Shown: positions 28,425 through 38,630 of the stretch, piece by piece
Numbering within the stretch: position 1 is the stretch's first letter
Layout: each line of letters opens with the position of its first letter
Assembly: GCA_964036275.1 (NCBI GenBank)
Contig: CAXIWQ010000467.1
Location: forward strand, 49,001 to 113,000
DNA length: 64,000 bases
From: Litoditis marina
Taxonomy: Eukaryota > Nematoda > Chromadorea > Rhabditida > Rhabditidae
Direction of reading: 5' to 3'
Notes under the pieces: model-generated
Told to the model about the DNA's origin: nothing
Databases searched by the model: none
What the model saw: the letters and a program-made list of their open reading frames with translations, nothing else
Position numbers and translations under genes: made by a program

Positions 28425-31404
28425 CTACCTCCCGTGTTAGATTACCTGATATTATCAAAAGTTGATAAGATATTCATACGTGACTTACTTACGAGAGGCA
28501 ACTACAAGGGGAGTTATTTTTAGACTTTTATGAAATGTTCTTCATTGAATGTAGCTCATTTGAAGATACCGGTCGGCGGGGGTAGAACACGTGTCTAGAC
28601 GTCTCACGCTCCCGTGTAAGATTACCTGAGGCCGTATGCATGAAACATCCCGGGCCGGGTTGGGATGTTTCATGCATATGGCCTCTGATATTATCAAAAG
28701 TTGATAAGTTATTCATACGTAACTTACTTACGAGAGGCAACTACAAAGGGATTTATTTTTAGACTTTTATGAAACGTTCTTCATTGGCTGTAGCTCATTT
28801 CAAGATACCGATTGACGGGGGTAGAACACGTGTCTACACGTCTCACGCTCCCGTGTTAGATTACCTGATCATATCAAAAGTTGAAAAGTTATTCATACGT
28901 AACTTACTTACAAGAGGCAACTACAAGGGAATTTATTTTCAGACTTTTATGAAACGTTCTTCATTGGCTGTAGCTCATTTGAAGATACCGATTGACGGGG
29001 GTAGGATACGTGTTTACACGTATCACGCTTCCGTGTTAGATGTTAGACCTGATATAATCAAAAGTTGATAAGATATTCATACGTAACTTACTTACGAGAG
29101 GCAACTACAAGGGGATTTTTTAGACTTTTATGAAACGTTCTTCATTGGCTGTAGCTCATTTGAAGATACCGATTGACGAGGGTAAAACACGTGTCTACAC
29201 GTCTCAGCTCCCGTGTTAGATTACCTGGTATTATCGAAAGTTGATGAGTTATTCATACGTAACTTACTTACAAGAGGCAACTACAAGGGAATTTATTTTC
29301 AGACTTTTATGAAACGTTCTTCATTGGCTGTAGCTCATTTGAAGATACCGATTGACGGGGGTAGGACACGTGTTTACACGTATCACGCTTCCGTGTTATA
29401 TTACATGATATTATCAAAAGTTGATAAGATATTCATACGTGACTTACTTACGAGAGGCAACTACAAGGGGATTTATTTTTAGACTTTTTGAAACGTTCTT
29501 CATTGAATGTAGCACATTTGAAGATACCGGTCGGCGGGGGTAGAACACGTGTCTAGACATCTCACGCTCCCGTGTAAGATTACCTGAGGCCGTATGCATG
29601 AAACATCCCGGCCGGGTTGGGATGTTTCATGCATATGGCCTCTGATATTATCAAAAGTGATAAGTTATTCATACGTAACTTACTTACGAGAGGCAACTAC
29701 AAGGGGATTTATTTTTAGACTTTTTTGAAACGTTCTTCATTGGCTGTAGCTCATTTCAAGATACCGATTGACGGGGGTAGAACACGTGTCTACACGTCTC
29801 ACGCTCCCGTGTTAAATTACCTGATCATATCAAAAGTTGAAAAAGTTATTCATACGTAACTTACTTACAAGAGGCAACTACAAGGGAAATTTATTTTCAG
29901 ACTTTCATGAAACGTTCTTCATTGGCTGTAGCTCATTTGAAGATACCGATTGACGGGGGTAGGACACGTGTTTACACGTATCACGCTTCCGTGTTATATT
30001 ACATGATATTATCAAAAGTTGATAAGATATTCATACGTGACTTACTTACGAGAGGCAACTACAAGGGGATTTATTTTTAGACTTTTATGAAACGTTCTTC
30101 ATTGAATGTAGCACATTTGAAGATACCGGTCGGCGAGGGTAGAACACGTGTCTAGACATCTCACGCTCCGTGTAAGATTACCTGAGGCCGTATGCATGAA
30201 ACATCCCGGGCCGGGTTGGGATGTTTCATGCATATGGCCTCTGATATTATCAAAAGTTGATAAGTTATTCATACGTAACTTACTTACGAGAGGCAACTAC
30301 AAGGGGATTTATTTTTAGACTTTATGAAACGTTCTTCATTGGCTGTAGCTCATTTCAAGATACCGATTGACGGGGGTAGAACACGTGTCTACACGTCTCA
30401 CGCTCCCGTGTTAGATTACCTGATCATATCAAAAGTTGAAAAGTTATTCATACGTAACTTACTTACAAGAGGCAACTACAAGGGAATTTATTTTCAGACT
30501 TTTATGAAACGTTCTTCATTGGCTGTAGCTCATTTGAAGATACCGATTGACGGGGGTAGGACACGTGTTTACACGTATCACGCTTCTGTGTTATATTACC
30601 TGATATTATCAAAAGTTGATAAGATATTCATATCGTGACTTACTCACGAGAGGCAACTACAAGGGGATTTATTTTTAGACTTTTATGAAACGTTCTTCAT
30701 TGAATGTAGGCACATTTGAAGATACCGGTCGGCGGGGGTAGAACACGTGTCTAGACATCTCACGCTCCCGTGTAAGATTACCTGAGGCCGTATGCATGAA
30801 ACATCCCGGGCCGGGTTGGGATGTTTCATGCATATGGTCTCTGCTATTATCAAAAGTTGATAAGTTATTCATACGTAACTTACTTACGAGAGGCAACTAC
30901 AAGGGAATTTATTTTCAGACTTTTATGAAACGTTCTTCATTGGCTGTAGCTCATTTGAAGATACCGATTGACGGGGGTAGGACACGTGTTTACACGTATC
31001 ACGCTTCCGTGTTAGATTACCTGATATCATCAAAAGTTGATAAGATATTCATACGTAACTTACTTACGAGAGGCAACTACAAGGGATTTTTTTAGACTTT
31101 TATGAAACGTTCTTCATTGAATGTAGCTCATTTGAAGATACCGATTGACGAGGGTAAAACACGTGTCTACACGTCTCAGCTCCCGTGTTAGATTACCTGA
31201 TATTATCAAAAGTTGATAAGTTATTCATACGTAACTTACTTACGAGAGGCAACTACAAGGGGATTTATTTAAGACTTTTATGAAACGTTCTTCATTGGCT
31301 GTAGCTCATTTGAAGATACCGATTGACGGGGGTAGGACACGTGTTTACACGTCTCACGCTCCCGTGTTATATTACCTGATATTATCAAAAGTTGATAAGA
31401 TATT
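28425..31404. repeat. 180-bp satellite array with palindrome-bearing higher-order unit
   Basis: About sixteen head-to-tail units of roughly 175-180 bp. Four times (about 28630, 29586, 30186, 30786) a 55-bp palindrome is inserted at the same place in the unit, with arms GGCCGTATGCATGAAACATC and its complement around a CCGGGCCGGG centre. The last three are 600 bp apart, giving a higher-order unit of three monomers plus palindrome. Units contain ACACGTGT and GTAACTTACTTAC. Monomers whose length is a multiple of three read as open frames; these are by-products. Confidence 0.9.
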
Positions 31405-32249
31405 GGGTTCATAGGTCATCTAAACACCTCTCCAGTCATCTGTTCACTTTGATCGGCAAAAACTAGTTTTAAGAGAAGCACGGTTGACAACATCATTCAA
31501 AATAGGCATAACTGATGAATCCTTCATTATTCCACCCTAATATTCCCAGAAAACAAACAAGACCTCCGTATTGACCGATTTAGGTTTGTATTGGGTTCAT
31601 AGGTCATCTGAACACCTCTCCAGCCATCTTTTCACTTTGATCGGCAAAAACTAGTTTTAAGAGAAGCACGGTTGACCACATTATTCAAAATAGGCATAAC
31701 TGATGAATGCTACATTATTCCACCCTAATATTTCCAGAAAACAAACAAGACCTCCGTATTGACCGATTTAGGTTTGTATTGGGTTCACAGGTCATCTGAA
31801 CACCTCTCCTGCCATCTTTTCACTTTGATCGGCGAAAATTAGTTTTAAGAGAAGCACGGTTGACAACATCATTCAAAATAGGCATAACTGATGGATACTT
31901 CATTATTCCATCCTAATATTTCCAGACAACAAACAAGACCTCCGTATTGACCGATTTAGGTTTGTATTGGGTTCACAGGTCATCTGAACACCTCTCCAGC
32001 CATCTTTTCACTTTGATCGGCAAAAACTAGTTTTAAGAGAAGCACGGTTGACAACATCATTCAAAATAGGCATAACTGATGAATGCCTCATTATTCCACC
32101 CTAATATTTCCAGAAAACAAACAAGACCTTCGTATTGACCGATTTAGGTTTTCATTGGGTTCATAGGTCATCTAAACACCTCTCCAGTCATCTGTTCACT
32201 TTGATCGGCGAAAACTAGTTTGAAGAGAAGCACGGTTGACAACATCATT
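31405..32249. repeat. 188-bp satellite, 4.5 units
   Basis: Units start at about 31405, 31593, 31779, 31967 and 32155, each beginning GGGTTCATAGGTCATCT and containing CTTTGATCGGCAAAAACTAG. The fifth is cut after GACAACATCATT, exactly where the Maverick begins. It is unrelated to the 180-bp satellite beside it. Confidence 0.9.
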
Positions 32250-32545
32250 AGTAGTGTATGTCCCTTATTTTGGTCAATGTCACCGTTCAACGTCAATTAA
32301 TTGGTCTCTGTCTACGAGTTAATTAGGTGTGGTTGTCTCCCCTCGTGGTCACCGGGTGTCCCAGATTTTGGTCAGAAAAGGGGGCGTGGCCTAAGGCGCG
32401 GCCAGAATCCGAAATCGAAAGTTCAGAATTTCAAAATCGAAAGTTCAGACTACAAACTTCAAAAAGTTCATTTTTCCCAAAAAATTTGAAAAACCAAAAA
32501 AACTTCATTTTCCCAAAAAAGTTCATTTCAAGTATTTCGCAATAT
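32250..32545 (+). repeat. left terminal inverted repeat of the Maverick
   Basis: About 296 bp, nearly identical to the complement of 49310-49626. The inner third is built of short repeats, AAATCGAAAGTTCAGA (two copies) and TTCATTTTCCCAAAAAA-type runs. Identity is lost just after GCAATA at 32545. Confidence 0.9.
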
Positions 32546-32562
32546 TTTTCTCATTGTACGTC

Positions 32563-32895
32563 ATGTCGCCTACTGTGCGCCATGGGAAGAGAGTTTCTCT
32601 CATAATTTCACTATCTGTTCTGGGTACCATTTTGCTACTAATGAAATATACGAAAGTCCTTGGATTTTCGAATACATATTCGAAAATAGCCCAACCTTCC
32701 GAAAATGCATCGACAGCCTATAACGAGACGGATATACGAAGACAACCACAATTTGCATATCGATTGAATTGCACTCCAAGTGAGAGACTCAAATGTCGAA
32801 AACCTTTTCTAAACCAGGGTAATACAACTCTTTCCTGTATGAGGAAATTTAACTGTTTTAAAATACCGACCACAGAACAATTGCTCAAATCATGA
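32563..32895 (+). CDS. small single-pass membrane protein
   Basis: 110 residues from ATG 32563, 18 bases inside the left terminal repeat boundary. Residues 11-29 form one hydrophobic segment (VSLIISLSVLGTILLLMKY) behind a basic N-terminus, so a type II signal-anchor with the C-terminus outside is likely. The outer part has possible N-glycosylation sites (NAS, NET, NTT) and five cysteines that could form disulfides. I recognise no family. Its position at the extreme end of the element and its topology suggest a virion-surface or host-membrane protein, but this is inference. Confidence 0.5.
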   Translation: MSPTVRHGKRVSLIISLSVLGTILLLMKYTKVLGFSNTYSKIAQPSENASTAYNETDIRRQPQFAYRLNCTPSERLKCRKPFLNQGNTTLSCMRKFNCFKIPTTEQLLKS

Positions 32896-32900
32896 TTCAT

Positions 32901-33314
32901 TCAAAATGTACAAGTGTAAATATCTAGGTTAAATGGTAAGCCGGCACGAACATCACTTCCCTGTGCGTCGAAAGAGTCCCGGATGAACTCAACAGTAGAG
33001 GTGGAGTACTTCTCGAATGGAGTCAGAATAGGATGAAGGTCACGGTGTTGAAAGTGAATGGAGACACGTGTTTCTGAAGTATGATCGAATATAGCCAGAG
33101 TATGACGTACAAACTGATCAATAATGAGAGTGATACTACATCCCATTGTCATTTTCAATTCGTCGATGTTCTTGAAATAAATGTTTTCGAAAGACTGTGT
33201 GATCAAGTTAGTGCTCGTGTGAGTTTTGGTAACACTTGCACTCACGGTGGTAAAATTACGAACAAACTCACTAGCGAAATTGGCAGAGCCCAAAGAGAAA
33301 CAACCGGCTGGCAT
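32901..33314 (-). CDS. hypothetical Maverick protein
   Basis: 137 residues from ATG 33314 in an open frame extending further upstream (to 33431). I prefer this ATG because it lies 28 bases after the stop of the upstream minus-strand gene, while the longer form would overlap that gene by 89 bases. The sequence is rich in beta-branched residues and Phe with a polar C-terminus; no domain is recognised. It converges with the small membrane-protein gene, the two stops being only a few bases apart. It could be part of a spliced product with the upstream gene, but I found no donor and acceptor pair in phase. Confidence 0.45.
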   Translation of the reverse strand: MPAGCFSLGSANFASEFVRNFTTVSASVTKTHTSTNLITQSFENIYFKNIDELKMTMGCSITLIIDQFVRHTLAIFDHTSETRVSIHFQHRDLHPILTPFEKYSTSTVEFIRDSFDAQGSDVRAGLPFNLDIYTCTF

Positions 33315-33342
33315 GGTTGCAGAAACGTTAAATGAGCAAAAA

Positions 33343-33819
33343 TCAGGTAGACATTTGAGACTTCTCGAGAGCAATCGATTCGGTAGGGCGAGACGTGTTA
33401 TAAATATGAATTGAAACAGCAAATTGATCATTAATACAGAGAGTTTTGTTTGACGTCATCATTTGACTGATTCGGTTGACTACAGCCGCGCCATTCAAAG
33501 TTTTAAAGGTTCGATGTGGAAGGAAAAAACCCTTCTCCTCTCGAAAGCCAGGATGTTCAAAGATAAGACAAAACTTGGTATCATCAGCATTTGAGTTTTG
33601 AGAGTTCAATGAGTCAACAATGAAACGATCAATAAACTTTTCTAAGGCAATGTTAAGTGATAAGCCAGAAGCATCAGCATTGCGGAACTGAACTCGATCA
33701 ATTTCAATTTCAGTTTGCATTCTGCGTAGCCTAATCAATTTTTTCCCAATAATGAAATCACTAGAAATTTCATCATCATCAGATGCGTAATCGAGAGAAA
33801 GTTGTTGTAACGCAGTCAT
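33343..33819 (-). CDS. conserved-type Maverick protein, function unknown
   Basis: 158 residues from ATG 33819, no intron. The middle part (about residues 75-140) contains DDTKFCLIFEHPG, a run of hydrophobic strands and IHIYNTSRP. That spacing of strands and motifs recalls the extra N-terminal region found upstream of polymerase B in many Polintons. If so, that region is here a separate protein at the opposite end of the element from the polymerase. The resemblance is from memory and weak. The acidic stretch near the start (DYASDDDE) is unusual. Followed 28 bases later by the next minus-strand gene. Confidence 0.45.
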   Translation of the reverse strand: MTALQQLSLDYASDDDEISSDFIIGKKLIRLRRMQTEIEIDRVQFRNADASGLSLNIALEKFIDRFIVDSLNSQNSNADDTKFCLIFEHPGFREEKGFFLPHRTFKTLNGAAVVNRISQMMTSNKTLCINDQFAVSIHIYNTSRPTESIALEKSQMST

Positions 33820-33898
33820 ATTAGCAGATTAGCGTGGTAGTTGTGGTAGAGAGGTAGAGGCGGGGTCAACACAGCGCAATTTTGGCCAGTCGTCAACA

Positions 33899-34574
33899 AT
33901 GGCCTTTTTCCACTACCAGCTTTGGATCGATGGTGTGGAGGTTCACTGTCTAGCTTCTGAAGATGAAGATGAGGAGCCCAATTGGGTCCCGACAGTTTAC
34001 TCTGACGATGAACCAGATGGAGAATCCGACCTTGAATCTGAAGAAATGGACGATGAAAGTGATTCTGACTCTGTGGAGTCAGACGATGAGTTGCCCCCAA
34101 CTCCACCCCCCAGGTCAGACCTTTATTTTCAAATTATTTCACAATCTCGTGTTCCATTATGAAATTTGATATAATGACCGTGACCTCTAACCCCAATTAT
34201 CTTTTTGAATAGGCCGATTCTATTCAAAGTTTGACCTTCTAACAACTCCCAGGCGTAAACAACTCATTGTTAACATGTCTACCCCCCAGGCTGCCGCTAC
34301 TACTTTCGCTCCTTCTACTCCTCTTAAACGTAACATAAACGTAGGAAATATCCCGCAGCCTCCTGCTTCCACTATTCCCACCACTACTAGCTTCAATTCA
34401 TCTACCCCCAAACGTCTATTCGCTATGCCTGTTCATCAAATGGCTAAGCCACCTACTGATTTTGAGGTTATTGAAAATCCTAGATTTGTTGAGAAAAGGA
34501 TGGAGAAAACTCCTCTTTCAGAGAACCAAATAATGTTCAATGCTCCATTCATCGTACTTGTAGGGTCTAGATAA
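33899..34574 (+). CDS. spliced acidic/proline-rich protein, possible Cys-rich last exon
   Basis: Exon 33899-34092 (ATG at 33899) ends CCCCCCAG before GTCAGA and joins in phase to 34252-34574, whose acceptor is CTCCCAG. The product has about 172 residues: a strongly acidic segment (about residues 20-70, mostly Asp, Glu, Ser), then a Pro/Thr/Ser-rich segment. The ATG at 34275 could also be used alone. Just downstream, 34563-34683 is open in another frame and encodes a CC pair followed by CASC and many arginines. With acceptor TTGTAG at 34562 it would be a zinc-binding last exon, if a phase-0 donor upstream is used. No family recognised; probably cargo, since it has an intron. Confidence 0.5.
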
Positions 34575-34771
34575 CTGCTGTAAGAAGTCGTTCGTCTCCG
34601 AGGGCGAGAAATACTCCTTCCAGATGTGTGCCAGCTGCGCCCGACGCAATCGCCAGGCTCGGTTCGTGAATGCTGGAATTTAAGTATGTTTGTTGTATTT
34701 ACTGTATTTAATTGCCATCAGACCGATAACTGTATATACAATTGTATTGATGTATTTATTTGATATGAACA
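34575..34771. other. spacer, possible alternative exon
   Basis: Contains the Cys-rich open stretch described for the preceding gene (to the TAA near 34683), then AT-rich sequence separating two converging genes. No polyadenylation signal could be assigned with confidence. Confidence 0.35.
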
Positions 34772-35809
34772 TTATAACAAAATCACTTCTCTCTCTTTCT
34801 CCCAAGAGTCAAAACTAGAGTTATAACCTAACCAGCGAATCAAAACCTCTTTCACACCTTTTCGCGTTCGGCGATCTAAAATTTTCTCAACTTTATAAAT
34901 TTTATCAGGGTTACTACAAGGTGTTAATTCGTAATCATAAAAAATTCCGGAAATTACTAGGCCATTAACATCTGTCAATCGATATGTTGGCGGGGAGCCA
35001 GAAACACATTTGGAAATATAAAATTCTTCCTCGCTCCAGCCTTTCTCATAGCCCTTTTGGAAAGTGGCTCGGGCAGTGGTTATACGAACCATTTCTCCAA
35101 CACCTAGTTTGCACTGTTTCTCCGGTCCATCTGGGCGTTCTTCTAGAATATTGGCTGTCACATCGACTGGTCTCATCTTGATACTTCGGTTAATACTATG
35201 ATTGATACCGTTTACAATATCTGGTAAAACATCAATATATCGACGAGAACTATTATGGTACATGTATTTTTCCAAGCGACCTTTCAGAGTACGGTTAACT
35301 CGCTCCACCATTGCACACTTCATCTGAGAATTAGGCGAATAGTGTCGAATACTCTTTTCTTTAAACATCGTTTGTACATGAGAGTTATAAAATTCTTTAC
35401 CTTCATCAGTGAAAATGTAAATTGGTACAAAATCATTCTCATCAAAAATTTCATTGAGAGCTTTACAAACTACAACACCTGATTTAGATTTCAAGGTTTT
35501 AACATATAACATTCGGGTGTAAACATCAATCACGGTCAGAAGAAAGGTAGTTTGGTCGTTCTGTGACTTGTAGGCGGCGTAATTACAAAGGTCAGCCTGC
35601 AATGTGAAAAAACACCCTGATCCTAACGTGCGTTTACGTGGAAATCGATGTCTCACGGGTTTGTGTAGTGTATATGTGGGAACCCCTTTGAGATATTCTT
35701 TGACATCCTTCAACTTGGCATTTTTCACTGCTCGAACTAGATTATTCATAGATGAGAAACTAGCTGGGTTCTTGGGGTCCAGATATGCATCTGCTAAAAG
35801 TCGCTGCAT
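34772..35809 (-). CDS. Maverick integrase with C-terminal chromodomain
   Basis: 345 residues from ATG 35809. A retroviral-type integrase core carries the catalytic triad at about D73 (QADLCNYA), D135 (FTDEGKEF) and E169 (VERVNRTLKG), with 33 residues between the second Asp and the Glu. Before it is the typical N-terminal segment DPKNPASFSS with basic HKPVRHRFPRKR. The last 45 residues (YKVEKILDRR to LIRWLGYNSSFDSWE) are a chromodomain, which in related integrases directs insertion to marked chromatin. It catalyses 3'-end processing and strand transfer of the element ends. The frame stays open upstream of the ATG for about 20 codons but overlaps the preceding gene. Appears intact. Confidence 0.92.
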   Translation of the reverse strand: MQRLLADAYLDPKNPASFSSMNNLVRAVKNAKLKDVKEYLKGVPTYTLHKPVRHRFPRKRTLGSGCFFTLQADLCNYAAYKSQNDQTTFLLTVIDVYTRMLYVKTLKSKSGVVVCKALNEIFDENDFVPIYIFTDEGKEFYNSHVQTMFKEKSIRHYSPNSQMKCAMVERVNRTLKGRLEKYMYHNSSRRYIDVLPDIVNGINHSINRSIKMRPVDVTANILEERPDGPEKQCKLGVGEMVRITTARATFQKGYEKGWSEEEFYISKCVSGSPPTYRLTDVNGLVISGIFYDYELTPCSNPDKIYKVEKILDRRTRKGVKEVLIRWLGYNSSFDSWEKEREVILL

Positions 35810-36660
35810 TTCCACAATCGAATATTCAACCGCTTCTTTCGTCGACCACTTCCCGACTGACTAGGTCTGAATCGACTTTTACGAACTTTTGGGGTATTTC
35901 TTATATACATCGAATCATATTTACGGTTTCCGCTAGGCTCTGGAGCATTCTGTTTTGATGGTGATGGGCTTAGTTTTTGAGGTGGTACTCTTTTTCTAGA
36001 TGAACTTCGACTTTTTGCCGTGCCTGGGGAGACCACAGCCGGACTGGTAACTATTGGACTGGCAACCGTTGGACTGGCGACAGTTCGACTGTTGCCAGTT
36101 GGACTGGCGACAGATGGTGAGATTGCAGCAACTGCGAGCGACTTTCTCGGAGGTCTGACAGCTGATTTAGGGATAGGTGGTACCTTTTTCTTCTTAGGCT
36201 TAGGTATCTCAGGGGGAGTTAATCCACCCACATTGGAGGAACGAGTGTAAAATTCCTCATAACCCAATGGCATTGGTTTGTCACTCTTTTTAAACGCATA
36301 ATTCAGAATTTCTTCTATATTAGTGTTCGGAATAACACGCCCGTCAATAACCATTTCATTCGAGTTGTTGGCACGTACATTTGCACTAATCTTGTCAATC
36401 TTGTCCTTATTCTTCCCCGAAAACTGTGGTACTAAATTAGATCGCTCAGGGGTGTGTATTTTAATAGAAGGCGGAATATCAAGTTCAGAATTATAGTTGC
36501 GCAAACGCGCCAAAAGGTCCGCATACAGGGAAATCTTCTCGTTGTCCGACGTGTGTTTCGACGTGAGCACACTCTCCATCCGTGTTTTGATATCCGAGAT
36601 ATTAGTCGCTTCATCTGTCTCAGATATTGGTACTAGTTTGAATTTATGGTTCAGCTTCAT
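35794..36660 (-). CDS. basic, Pro/Ser-rich hypothetical protein
   Basis: 288 residues from ATG 36660. The N-terminal 125 residues are helical and charged. A middle Pro/Lys stretch (PEIPKPKKKKVPPIP) leads into a repeat of VASPT-type units (about residues 185-215). The C-terminus is very basic (RRKKRLNIR), suggesting DNA or RNA binding or a core role. Its ATG overlaps the stop of the upstream gene as ATGA (36657-36660), so the two may be translated in a coupled way. Its end overlaps the integrase start by 16 bases. The same strand, order and overlaps suggest one polycistronic unit running from the 112-residue gene to the integrase. No family recognised. Confidence 0.6.
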   Translation of the reverse strand: MKLNHKFKLVPISETDEATNISDIKTRMESVLTSKHTSDNEKISLYADLLARLRNYNSELDIPPSIKIHTPERSNLVPQFSGKNKDKIDKISANVRANNSNEMVIDGRVIPNTNIEEILNYAFKKSDKPMPLGYEEFYTRSSNVGGLTPPEIPKPKKKKVPPIPKSAVRPPRKSLAVAAISPSVASPTGNSRTVASPTVASPIVTSPAVVSPGTAKSRSSSRKRVPPQKLSPSPSKQNAPEPSGNRKYDSMYIRNTPKVRKSRFRPSQSGSGRRKKRLNIRLWKCSDF

Positions 36661-36995
36661 GAGAGGCCGCTCAGAGCAAGAGCGGGGCGAATAATAGATT
36701 TGAAAGTAGTTTTATTGACCCCAGACAATTTGCGACGGGCCAGTTCCGGGTCACGAATTTTGGAAATTTCCTCCAAAAGAGATACTTTTCTGCTCAATAT
36801 ACCCTTTTCTTTATTGGAGATGAGTACACAACTATTATTAAGTATATTATAGATAATTTCAACTAGTAATCCAATCTGCTTATTGGAGGCCTTATCAATA
36901 ATTCCTTTATTCTTCAAAACTTTTAATAGAAATGCTGCATGGGTTCTAATACGACCGCTCGACATGAACTGAAAAATACAATGAAAGTCGCGCAT
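36657..36995 (-). CDS. small helical protein, Polinton-type conserved ORF
   Basis: 112 residues from ATG 36995. It is predicted almost entirely helical, with a pattern of spaced leucines, two basic clusters and a small-residue C-terminus. It resembles the short, basic, helical protein commonly found near capsid genes of Polintons and adintoviruses. That match is from memory and modest. It overlaps the next gene through ATGA. An internal ATG (36965) would give a slightly shorter form. Its role is unknown; a virion core or scaffold role would fit its position. Confidence 0.5.
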   Translation of the reverse strand: MRDFHCIFQFMSSGRIRTHAAFLLKVLKNKGIIDKASNKQIGLLVEIIYNILNNSCVLISNKEKGILSRKVSLLEEISKIRDPELARRKLSGVNKTTFKSIIRPALALSGLS

Positions 36996-37065
36996 TGACT
37001 TTCATCAAAGTCAAAATACACTTTCAAAGTGGCGTGTCTGCTTTACGAAAGACGACATACACCTT

Positions 37066-37695
37066 TTATAGTCTCGGTACATAAACCGTAGGATGCTCAT
37101 CCGTTATACTGCTCAAAAGTCTATGCTTGGGATCACAGTGAATATGATTATTGATCAGAAGGTGATTATATGGTACAGACATTGCATCGTCGTAGGCTTC
37201 TACAGCAGCTTTCCACTTATCCCCAAATAATTGAATCATCAAGTTTTTAACTTGTAGTTTGTCCGAGTTGGTGCGTAGGAGAATCAAATAGTTGGCATTT
37301 ATTCGAGCCGTTCTACTGACATCGAAAGCATTATGGAACATGGTAATTAATGCTAGTCCTAAATGATGCGCGTAAAGACAGAATAAGTCATTGAGCATTT
37401 TTTTGTTCTGTGCACTACTATTCATGGTAGATTGAAGATCATCCAAAACTAGAATTGCCCGCTTTCCTTTCTGCTCCTTTATCATCTCCATATCGGGAAC
37501 TCCTTCATAGGCAAATATATTATCTCCTTTTGGAATTCCGTCATTATGAATTCCGTAGAACCAGAACACTGTATCTATAGGTTCTTTGAAATATTTTGAT
37601 CTATTCTCAATAATGTGTCTGACAAGTGTAGATTTACCCGAGGATGAAGATCCGACTACACAAATTTGACAAGGGAGCTCAAATTGAAAAACCAT
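37066..37695 (-). CDS. genome-packaging ATPase (FtsK/HerA type)
   Basis: 209 residues from ATG 37695. The frame is open further upstream to 37761 but has only a GTG there. Walker A is GSSSSGKST at about residues 15-23 and Walker B is AILVLDDLQ at about 75-83. The short N-terminal strand before Walker A and a C-terminal part with an arginine-rich helix are typical of the small ATPases of Polintons and related viruses that pump DNA into capsids. Length matches the family (about 210-250). The minor capsid gene lies divergently 157 bases away, so the two probably share a promoter region. No lesion seen. Confidence 0.88.
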   Translation of the reverse strand: MVFQFELPCQICVVGSSSSGKSTLVRHIIENRSKYFKEPIDTVFWFYGIHNDGIPKGDNIFAYEGVPDMEMIKEQKGKRAILVLDDLQSTMNSSAQNKKMLNDLFCLYAHHLGLALITMFHNAFDVSRTARINANYLILLRTNSDKLQVKNLMIQLFGDKWKAAVEAYDDAMSVPYNHLLINNHIHCDPKHRLLSSITDEHPTVYVPRL

Positions 37696-37851
37696 TCTTG
37701 AGCCGATAAGCGGTGGTAATGAGCAGACACGACCAGCGGGGAGTCGAATAAATGTGCTCACGCAAAATAAAGCTTTGAATGAATGCGGGATCGAATAAAT
37801 GTAAAAAATAATTCATTCATAATATTTCACTTCTAGAAGTGCCACGCTATT

Positions 37852-38601
37852 ATGGAGGACTCTTATATCACGCTCGTTGCCAGTGTCACTTCCGATAGAC
37901 GGAATACATCGTCTAAATTCGTTACAAGACTTCCTGAGACACTATATTTGAAAAAGGACAAACACCTTATTGGTCTCACAGAGATCACGTTTCCACGCTC
38001 AATGCAAAACTTGGGAAAGGGAGGTTCATATACCATAAAGTATAAAGATCACAATCCGGATCAGGTTCGTATTCCGAGAGGACACTATGAGTCTGGAAGC
38101 CAGCTTGCACACGTTCTCAATACGAAAGCCCCGAAGAAATCCGAGGATGAGAAAGTATATGATAAGGACTCAGGAGTTTCATTTGTGTTCAGTAATGATA
38201 CTCAGCTATTCAAACTGATAATTAAAAATTCAGATGTCAAACAAGTTGTGATTAACCCTGATTTGGCCTACTTTTTAGGTTTCAATAAAAATTACATAGA
38301 CAGAACCACGGAAGCCCTACACAGAATCGACTTTTTCAATCAGCAGTCTTTGATTTACATTTATTCAGATGTGGTTACAACTAGTATTGTTGGAAATACT
38401 CGTGCCAGCCTTTTACAGTGCTGCCCCGTTACAGGTACTTTCGGAGAAATGATTCGTCACCCATTTTTTCCAGTACGATATTTACCAATAATGTGTGAAA
38501 CAATAGACTCAATTACCATTGAAATTCTATCAGAACAGGGGGATCCAATCGATTTCAGTTTTGGTAGTGTTGTACTAACTTTACATGTGAAAACAAAGTG
38601 A
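37852..38601 (+). CDS. penton-like minor capsid protein
   Basis: 249 residues from ATG 37852, no intron. The C-terminal half has the run expected of Polinton single-jelly-roll minor capsid proteins: a LIYIYSDVV strand, a CPV turn, VRYLPI and a final SITIEIL to SVVLTLHVK strand pair. The N-terminal half contains ITFPRSMQNL and a segment with RIPRGHYESGSQL. It would form the vertices of the icosahedral shell together with the major capsid protein encoded further right. Appears intact. Transcribed away from the ATPase and converging on the frameshifted gene at 38631. Confidence 0.82.
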   Translation: MEDSYITLVASVTSDRRNTSSKFVTRLPETLYLKKDKHLIGLTEITFPRSMQNLGKGGSYTIKYKDHNPDQVRIPRGHYESGSQLAHVLNTKAPKKSEDEKVYDKDSGVSFVFSNDTQLFKLIIKNSDVKQVVINPDLAYFLGFNKNYIDRTTEALHRIDFFNQQSLIYIYSDVVTTSIVGNTRASLLQCCPVTGTFGEMIRHPFFPVRYLPIMCETIDSITIEILSEQGDPIDFSFGSVVLTLHVKTK

Positions 38602-38630
38602 AACTGTATACATATATTTATTAATAAATA

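Noticed and set aside
28769..31095. Repeated open frames beginning MKRSSLAVAH
   Set aside because: Satellite monomers of about 180 bp stay open by chance when the length is a multiple of three. Neighbouring monomers carry indels and stops with no sign of frame conservation.
28425..32249. CRISPR-like regular array
   Set aside because: Units are 180-188 bp, contiguous and without unique spacers. These are eukaryotic satellites.
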